Below, one piece after another: positions 57,546 to 64,000 of a stretch of 64,000 bases of DNA. The stretch comes from Iris pallida. Its lineage: Eukaryota > Streptophyta > Magnoliopsida > Asparagales > Iridaceae. Each line of letters starts with the position of its first letter. Within the stretch, counting starts at the first letter, position 1. The notes below the pieces were generated by a model. It was not told the origin of the DNA, ran no database searches, and saw nothing but the letters and a program-made list of their open reading frames with translations. The stretch spans positions 5,800,165 to 5,864,164 of the forward strand of contig JANAVB010009599.1 in the NCBI GenBank assembly GCA_029216955.1. The letters are read 5' to 3'. The position numbers were made by a program, and so were the translations under genes.

Positions 57546-59464
57546 TTTTGTGGACACACACAAAAAAGAAGAAAAAATAATGTCTTTTCTTTATTGGCGC
57601 AAGGCACCACAAATCGAGTACGCCTGAGAGATCCTGCGTTGAGGATCCCCGAATACAAAAAAGAATTCTGGGGAATAGGACGATAGAGATCGAGCGGCAG
57701 TTGCTCCTTTACTCCGTTGACACTCCGATTACAAAAGTGGAAGAAAACCTAAGAAAATTGCTAACTTTCGACTCACTGGCAAGAAGTGCAGCAATTTGGC
57801 TCTTGAAAATGCTCTCCGTTCTGTGTTTTGGAGAGAGGTGAGACCTTATTTTATAGTCGTTCTTCACCTGGAATGATGTTATGCGCCCACATGAAGGAAA
57901 CCCACTGGTTTTCATGTGGGCGCATAGTCCTACCTTGGGCACATAGGGTGTAGGTGTCACGACCCGCACCCAAAGTAAGGGCACGAGAACGTGGGTACGT
58001 CCAGCCTATGCCACAGAATCGACGGTAAAATGCTGTATAGGTCGTCTATAAATACTACAACTAGACAAAATATAAGGGTACCTCTCACCTCCGTACGGAG
58101 GCATAATATGGCATAACTCAATCATAAGACAAACTAGGATAGATAGCACGAAATAGAAATATGATAGAAAGGAAAACTGGAAAGGAGTTCAAGATCCAAC
58201 ACAAGCTCAGAGATATAAACACATAACAGAAACTCAAAATATAATATAAAAACTACAGTCTAAAAATACTAGCTGGATCGCAGTCCAGGCAAACCTATCT
58301 AACAGTCTAAACATGGGCTAAATCATCTATGGGCTCCAGGGGTAATGTCTCATCAAACTCTATCCTGGCCATACCCGTAAAAGGTAGAGCAATCAGCTAA
58401 CATGCGCTCTGTAAACATCAACGGTTATCCTGTCAGAAAAATGAGCAAGTACAAATACTAACATCAGTTCTATATGAATTGACAAATTCTATAAGAGACA
58501 GTATAATAAAATACAAGACAAAGATATAGGATGACTTGGGAGCTATTCGGAAGCCAAGTTACAACCCGTAAACCAAACAAGGACCGGGGTTGTAACCCTT
58601 CTCCCGAACAGAACTTAGCCTCCAAACAAGGTTTACCATAAGATCATGTAGAACATGTGAGTACTGAATATCATAACATGGTGAGAAAAGTACTGAGTAG
58701 GATATATGATGTAATAAAATAAATATAAAATGTGCCATGAATTATTAGTGCGTTATGTGATCGGCTTAGGAATCAGGATCAAGCTTTCCATCTGACCGGC
58801 TATGAATAAGTGTACAACGGAACAGGATCAGGCCAGCCACCCTGAAAAGCTATGAACAAGTAGGATCAGGCTTTACCCGTCGTGAGACGAGGGTATAGCT
58901 ATGAATGAGTAAAAAGTACAAGTGTGAAGAACAAGTAGGGATTTTGATCACACAACCACTAATAACTCTCCATCCTTGAATAGTATAATAGATCCGGACA
59001 TGAAACGTCATTATACGGGACTCAAAAGCAGGGGGCCAGCCTGCTCCCAAGTCCATATCTATACAAGTACAGGTAGTAAGTCGAGTAATGTACCAATATA
59101 CCAAGTAATCCAGGAACAACATCTCATGATAGGATTCGATGTATACTAGTCTGTGAACCATCGTGTTAGGAATCAAGTAAGACACTACAACTGAATCGGA
59201 TATAATAGATATGAAGACAATGAAAACTATCAGTGAATGTACTCGCCTGTGGTCCTGAGCTGATAAGGTGAACAGATGCTCAGTGAAGTCACAGACCTAG
59301 AGATGAGATATTATAAGTCAAAACAGGGTTTAATAAGAAAAAAAAGCTAATCAAGTCATGATATGCAAGTCTACGCCAAACTAGGTCATACTGAGCCAAA
59401 CTAGGTTATATTGAGCCAAACTAGGTCACACAGAGACACACTAGAACAAACAAGGTCACAGGAA

Positions 59465-59690
59465 GTCAATCCAAGTCAAACTAGGTCAATCTGGGTCAAG
59501 GGTTGACTTACAGTTGACTTTTGGTCAACTGGTCAACTCTGGTCAACCCTAGGTCAAACTAGGCAAATGTTGACTAACAGTTTACTTTTAATCAAGTGAT
59601 CAACTCTGGTTAGGTTTTGGATCAATTATAGGTAAAGTGTTGACTCATAGTTGACTTTGGTCAAAAAGTCAACTCTTGGTCAACGGGTGT
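59465..59690 (-). promoter_or_regulatory. TTGAC cluster in S
   Basis: More than ten GTCAA or TTGAC cores on both strands (for example GGTTGACTTACAGTTGACTT and GGTCAACTGGTCAACTCTGG), the same motif type as the L LTR clusters. Confidence 0.5.
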
Positions 59691-60865
59691 CAAAACTAGA
59701 CTAAACTACCCTTATCTAACCATTACCTACCAAGACAAGCTATTTCTAACCCCATCTTAACAATCAAAATCCCATCTTAAACTTTACCCCAAAATCCTAC
59801 TTTTACCCTTTACAAGGTATTCCCAATACCTTGCCCCAATACCTAGGCAATCCATCCTAACCCTGGTAGACTAATCTAGGCTTCTTAGGGTAGCTAGACA
59901 CTAACCTATCTAGTCATTACCAACCACCATCTCTCACTATCTTGGACATCAAACCCATCTTATGACATATCTTAGTTTAGGCAAATACCTTCAACATTAC
60001 CTTAAGGTAATCTTGGTATCTTGAGATACCAAGATACCAACACCACCACTAATCTTAAACCTCTACCACTACCACTCAAAAACCAACATCTATCTAACCT
60101 CCATCTATCTAGAATGCTACTTTTAAAATAACTCTCAAAAGCAACTCAAAACATCTACCACTTACCCTCAAGATAACATAACATGACATATAACATAACA
60201 TGACCAACCTTATTTTCTACCTCTAGAAACACTACCTCACTAACCTTGTAGGTAAGTCCCCTTTACCTTGCAGGTAAATACATTACCTTAAGGTAATAGG
60301 CAAATACCTAAAATATCCTAAGATACCACTATGGTATCTTAAGATATCACTCTACATCCTAACTTATATCTCTAATAAAAGATACTAACCAACTCTAACA
60401 TATAACTTCTAACCATCTATTCTAACTTAAAAACCTAACACAACTAACATCCACTAACTAATATCTAACCATAACATATATGTATATATATCCAACTCTA
60501 ACTCTAACCAACTAACATATGTCATCTCTACCTAACAATAACATAGACTAACACAACTAACTATCTAACTTATACAAGATATCACTATCTAACTTCTAAG
60601 ATACCTCTAGCCTCTACATAGATTCTAACATAACCACTAACATACTAACGTATCCATACATATAACATCTAAATCCGTCTCCACTCCAATACTAACACAC
60701 ACACACACAAACACATATACCAAATCCACCCCCTCTCTTCTAACACACCCACACACATCTATATACAAACACACACCACTCAACCAAAACACAAATCATT
60801 CAATAAACCACACAAGCCTCAAGTCAAATAGGATGGCATGATCCTCCCAACTCTTTCACCTTCAC

Positions 60866-60866
<1 letters not shown>

Positions 60867-60898
<32 letters not shown>
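60867..60898. repeat. (CA)n microsatellite in S
   Basis: About 32 bp of CA dinucleotides inside a generally CACA-rich region. Confidence 0.95.
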
Positions 60899-60900
<2 letters not shown>

Positions 60901-61025
60901 CACTACCATCTATACAATATCAAACACATACTAGCACATATCCTCTATAAATCTTACTTCTCTCTACTAACCACACACATCCTTATCTCATTCAAACACA
61001 CACACTATACTAACATATATTACCT

Positions 61026-61032
<7 letters not shown>

Positions 61033-61066
<34 letters not shown>
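61033..61066. repeat. (TA)n microsatellite in S
   Basis: About 34 bp of alternating TA. Confidence 0.95.
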
Positions 61067-63029
61067 TATATCATACATATTCTTGACTACCTATGATACC
61101 TACATTCACATGATATCCATACTACATAGGCTCATGGGATACACAAAATGTCTATGTCGTATAGTCACTCTTCTACTTAAAACTAATACTATACCAATTG
61201 GGCCTTCACTAAATTCTAGGATTAAAGTATGTTTGTAGCTCTTCGTGTTAGCTTTCCGAAACTTCAAACGGATCACATTTTCGTGTCCGGAAGCTCCCGG
61301 AATCGCGAAAACACTGAAACGCATTCGTCTTTCGTACAGCTGACACTCAAATAATTTTACAAAATGTTCTAGAACGATTTTGGTTTATTAAAATATATAT
61401 TTGGAAAGGTAACTTCGATACGGTTCTTTAAAAAAAGGCGAGATTAATCAGAGTTCTGAGCTAAACGTTATTATATTTCTAAGTTGCTTTGCCTACTAAA
61501 AACGTGGATACAAATTATGATGAATTTGGGTTGTTTTGGACAAAAGAAATACATGTAGGCCAAGATACTTAGATACCAACATAGCTATCCAAATAAAACT
61601 CATTCTAACCATCCTAACTAAGATCAATCCACTCTCTAACCATCCTAAAACTGAAATTAAACCACAAAATAGCCTATTTGCATAAACACAAACACATGGG
61701 GTGTCCTATATTGGAAACTCTACAAGTAGGACACCAAACCTATTGAAACTTCCTAAAAAGGACTCCAAAGAGCCTCAAATTAAAATGGTTATACATGCAT
61801 GTGGGTGGATCCTATGGATTTGAATCTAACTAAAATGCAAGGGAAATTGAAATAGAGAAATGGTTATATCTATTGGAAGTGGGATCCCAATGATACACTC
61901 AAAGGACACGGTTCCGACACGAAAGCTCCTCCAAAATGGACACCCTTCCTTGCTCCTTGCTCCCAATCCTTGCTAGTACCTCCTTCTTGGTTGAATGAAA
62001 AGAAATGGTGGAAGATTGGAAGAAAAATGGAGGGATTTGGAGATCAAAATCAAGAGGGAAGCTCTCAAGTTTGGAAAAGAATAGATTTGGAAAAAAAAGA
62101 GGCAACCGTGAAATAAAAGAGAGGGACACCTCTCCCCCTATAGGTGGCTGGCCATACATGCCCTAATGGGCCTATGTGAAATGTCCAAGATGCCCCTACA
62201 AGTCTCCTTTGGGTCAACTTAAGTCATAACAAGGTTTGTGGTCAAAAAGGTCAAGTTTAAGTCTCTAATTTAACCATTCTAAACAAGTGGGATTAGTCTA
62301 AACTTACTAACTTAATTAGTAGGGTTTGTGGGCCATGACTAACTAATCTTGGGGTTCCATCTTGAGTCTAACCTACCCGGGTCACTAACACAAGTCGGAA
62401 CGAAACGAAACTCAAACCCGACTAAACAAATCCCGTAAAATCAATATTAAAATATAACAATTCCTAAAACATTAAAATATTAAAATAACCAAAATCATAA
62501 TACATCAATTTAAATATTATTAAAATAATCTAAAATTTACCAATTAATCAAAATCCTAAATAATTCAAAAGTTACAAAATGACCAAAATACCCTTAGCCT
62601 AAAAAGTAGTAATTAGCTAATCTAATAACATGGGTTAGGTCTCCATGGTCATGGTTAGCCTCTAGGCTAAGCAGCTCTAAGATTACACTAGCTAAAGAAT
62701 AAAATCACAAAACACTAATTTAATGATATTAAAATAATTAAAATTTACCAATAAATCAATAACATGATTTAAACCTATTATTAAATAATCAATTTTATAA
62801 AAGTTCAAAATTATCCTTATTTTAGAAAAGTGGTGGTTACAGTAGGTGCATGCAGGCTGCGAGATCGTGGGTTGGTCGTGGTATTGACGTGGCCGCATGC
62901 TTCGGTGCACGACTGCTCGTGGATACTGACGTGGCCGTATGCTTCGCTGTACGTTTTGATCATGGCTTTGACCGAGTCAGGCTTGGACACATAGCCATGT
63001 CTCAGGCTATGCGCCCTATTTTTGGGGAA

Positions 63030-63243
63030 GCTAGTCTTGGGCGCATGAAGCTTAACTGGCTGGACGCATAGAGCTTCACTGGCTGGGCACATGGAGCTTG
63101 ACTGGCTAGGCGTATAGAGCTTGACTGGCTGGGCGCTTAGAGCTTGACTGGCTGGGTGCATAGAGCTTGACTGGCTGGAGCGCATGGAGTTTGACTGGCT
63201 AGGCTCATGGAGCTTCACTGGCTTGGACGCATGGGGCTTCACT
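63030..63243 (+). repeat. 23-bp repeats with CGCAT core, right LTR of T2
   Basis: Eight or nine units of the GCGCATAGAGCTTGACTGGCT type, two or three more than in the left LTR. Confidence 0.88.
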
Positions 63244-63274
63244 GCTGAAAAATTATTCATGCTTTTACATCCAT

Positions 63275-63832
63275 GTGCGGGCAAGGTCCTACATCTGGCT
63301 GCCCACTGCTTCTATCTGAAGCCTAGCTGGTATCTCTGTGAGGCAGAATATCTCCTCATTGTGCTCGATCCAGTCGTCGGCATGCATGATACCTTCGGTA
63401 CCCTTGAAGTCTTGCGGCCGCATCTTCTGGAAATCCTGAATACCCTGAGTCTTCGACAGGTACGGTTGTTTCTGCCCCTCATATGGTTGGGCAGTCACCT
63501 TCTTTACTGCTACCATGACTAACTGATGGGCATTGTCAACGCCCTGCCTCATATCCTCCGCCTGACGTCGCTGGGTCTCCATCATCTACTGCTTGAAGGC
63601 AAAGAACTGCCCCACATCGACTGTTCCCCGAGGTGGTGGTGGTGGCATCCCCTGAACTCCTGGGATAGTCCTCGGAACTGGTGGAGGAGCACCCCCCAAA
63701 AGTCTCAAACGGTCCCACCTGAGCTGGAATAAGAGGTGTTGTGGTCCTCGGGCCCTGCTGAGTCGGGCAAGAAGTAGTAGACCTCTCAGCGGTATCCCTT
63801 TGACCAGAGCGCTGCGATCGTGTCTCCATCAT
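63275..63832 (-). pseudogene. H gag, N-terminal part
   Basis: Starts MMETRSQRSGQRDTAERS at 63832. A Gly/Ser/Thr-rich N-terminus (in two frames, shifted near 63560) is followed by FQKMRPQDFKGTEGIMHADD and IPARLQIEAVG, the typical gypsy gag capsid start. A TAG just before DLARTW ends the frame. It continues at 34891 once T2 is removed. Confidence 0.85.
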
Positions 63833-64000
63833 CCTGAAGACAGATCAAACAAAGAATCAATTACTGAGAAGGAAGCGATATAATCAAAGGAGGACAGTTC
63901 ATTTCAAAAGAAGGCAATTAGTAGCAAGAATTAGATAAGAGTTTTCCTAATGTGATTGAGTACCTTAACTTATATCCTATATCCTACTGCAGGCTGTAAC
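63833..64000 (-). mobile_element. H 5' untranslated leader
   Basis: 168 bp upstream of H gag. No primer site (TGGTATCAGAGC type) or LTR end is seen, so the 5' LTR of H lies beyond the window. Nothing else recognised. Confidence 0.5.

Larger units (their letters stand above)
57955..62841 (-). mobile_element. Element S: solo LTR related to L, reversed
   Basis: 4887 bp, TGTCACGACCC to GTGGTTACA on the plus strand, i.e. TGTAACC...GGGTCGTGACA on the minus strand, the same ends as L LTRs. Perfect TSD gtagg at 57950-57954 and 62842-62846. No internal region, so it is a solo LTR left by recombination between two LTRs. Contains TTGAC clusters, (CA)n and (TA)n runs. No gene is seen; short open frames show no recognisable protein. 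Confidence 0.9.
34892..63269 (-). mobile_element. Element T2: Tat-lineage retrotransposon with antisense gene, inserted in H gag
   Basis: The ends are the left LTR (34892-35674) and the right LTR (57549-63269, split by S). TSD accat (34887-34891) and tccat (63270-63274). Removing T2 restores the H gag frame (DLARTW joined to YQTDP). Net length is about 15.3 kb after removing G and S. The order is that of T1: minus-strand gag-pol from 57545 to 49431 and a plus-strand gene at 36122-48754. The proteins are clearly homologous to T1, but LTR and noncoding sequence have diverged. The left LTR begins TA instead of TG. More decayed than T1. Confidence 0.9.
57549..63269 (-). mobile_element. T2 5' LTR (right), split by solo LTR S
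   Basis: Net length about 829 bp (57549-57954 plus 62847-63269). Starts TGTGGACACACAC and ends CTTTTACA. The TATA-like box (57849-57855, minus strand TATAAAA) lies about 100 bp from the insertion point of S. It is longer than the left LTR mainly because of extra 23-bp repeat units. Confidence 0.88.

Noticed and set aside
1..64000. tRNA, rRNA or microRNA genes
   Set aside because: No tRNA-like cloverleaf blocks or rRNA motifs were recognised; the tRNA-related sequences are primer binding sites.

Overview
This window is repeat-rich nuclear DNA of a seed plant, probably one with a large genome. I find no host gene: nearly every base can be assigned to LTR retrotransposons of the Ty3/gypsy superfamily nested in one another. 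The plant assignment rests on plant-type chromovirus (Tekay/Del-like) and Tat-lineage proteins, a methionine-initiator-tRNA primer site, GT-AG introns and 5-bp target-site duplications (TSDs). The species cannot be told from the sequence.

Layout, oldest to youngest. (H) An outer Tekay-like chromovirus on the minus strand is split into three pieces: 1-2779 (3' LTR, end of integrase, chromodomain), 31761-34891 (start of integrase back to gag) and 63270-64000 (start of gag). (L) A coding-deficient, LARD-like element (2780-31760, TSD cgatg/cgata) sits inside H integrase. It has 4.5-kb LTRs and a 2.3-kb internal region that keeps only the last codons of a chromovirus pol. (T1) A Tat-lineage element on the minus strand (4147-21852, TSD taccg/tacca) sits inside the left LTR of L. 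(T2) A second, diverged Tat element on the minus strand (34892-63269, TSD accat/tccat) sits in H gag. (G) A gag-only element in a tandem LTR-gag-LTR-gag-LTR arrangement (36900-45035, perfect TSD gcgcc) sits in T2. (S) A reversed solo LTR related to L (57955-62841, perfect TSD gtagg) sits in the 5' LTR of T2.

T1 and T2 have the order gag, protease, RT, RNase H, second (archaeal-like) RNase H and integrase, all on the minus strand. Between pol and the 3' LTR each carries an extra gene on the opposite (plus) strand. This antisense gene looks like a complete transcription unit: its own TATA-like box, a basic N-terminus, introns in corresponding places (phases 1, 0, 1; the third is 96 bp in both), a region resembling the plant mobile domain, an acidic middle, a coiled-coil C-terminus and a poly(A) signal. 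It is recognisably the same gene in both elements although their noncoding DNA has diverged. It is the most interesting system in the window, although both copies are now broken.

Other structure includes a CGCAT-core microrepeat spread through LTRs, antisense-gene introns and the N-terminal gag coding region of both Tat elements; conserved AGAGGTAAT motifs and hairpins between pol and the antisense gene; an apparent 96-bp intron in the pol gene of H; clusters of TTGAC (W-box) motifs in the L-type LTRs; and two deletions in T2 filled with DNA copied from nearby.
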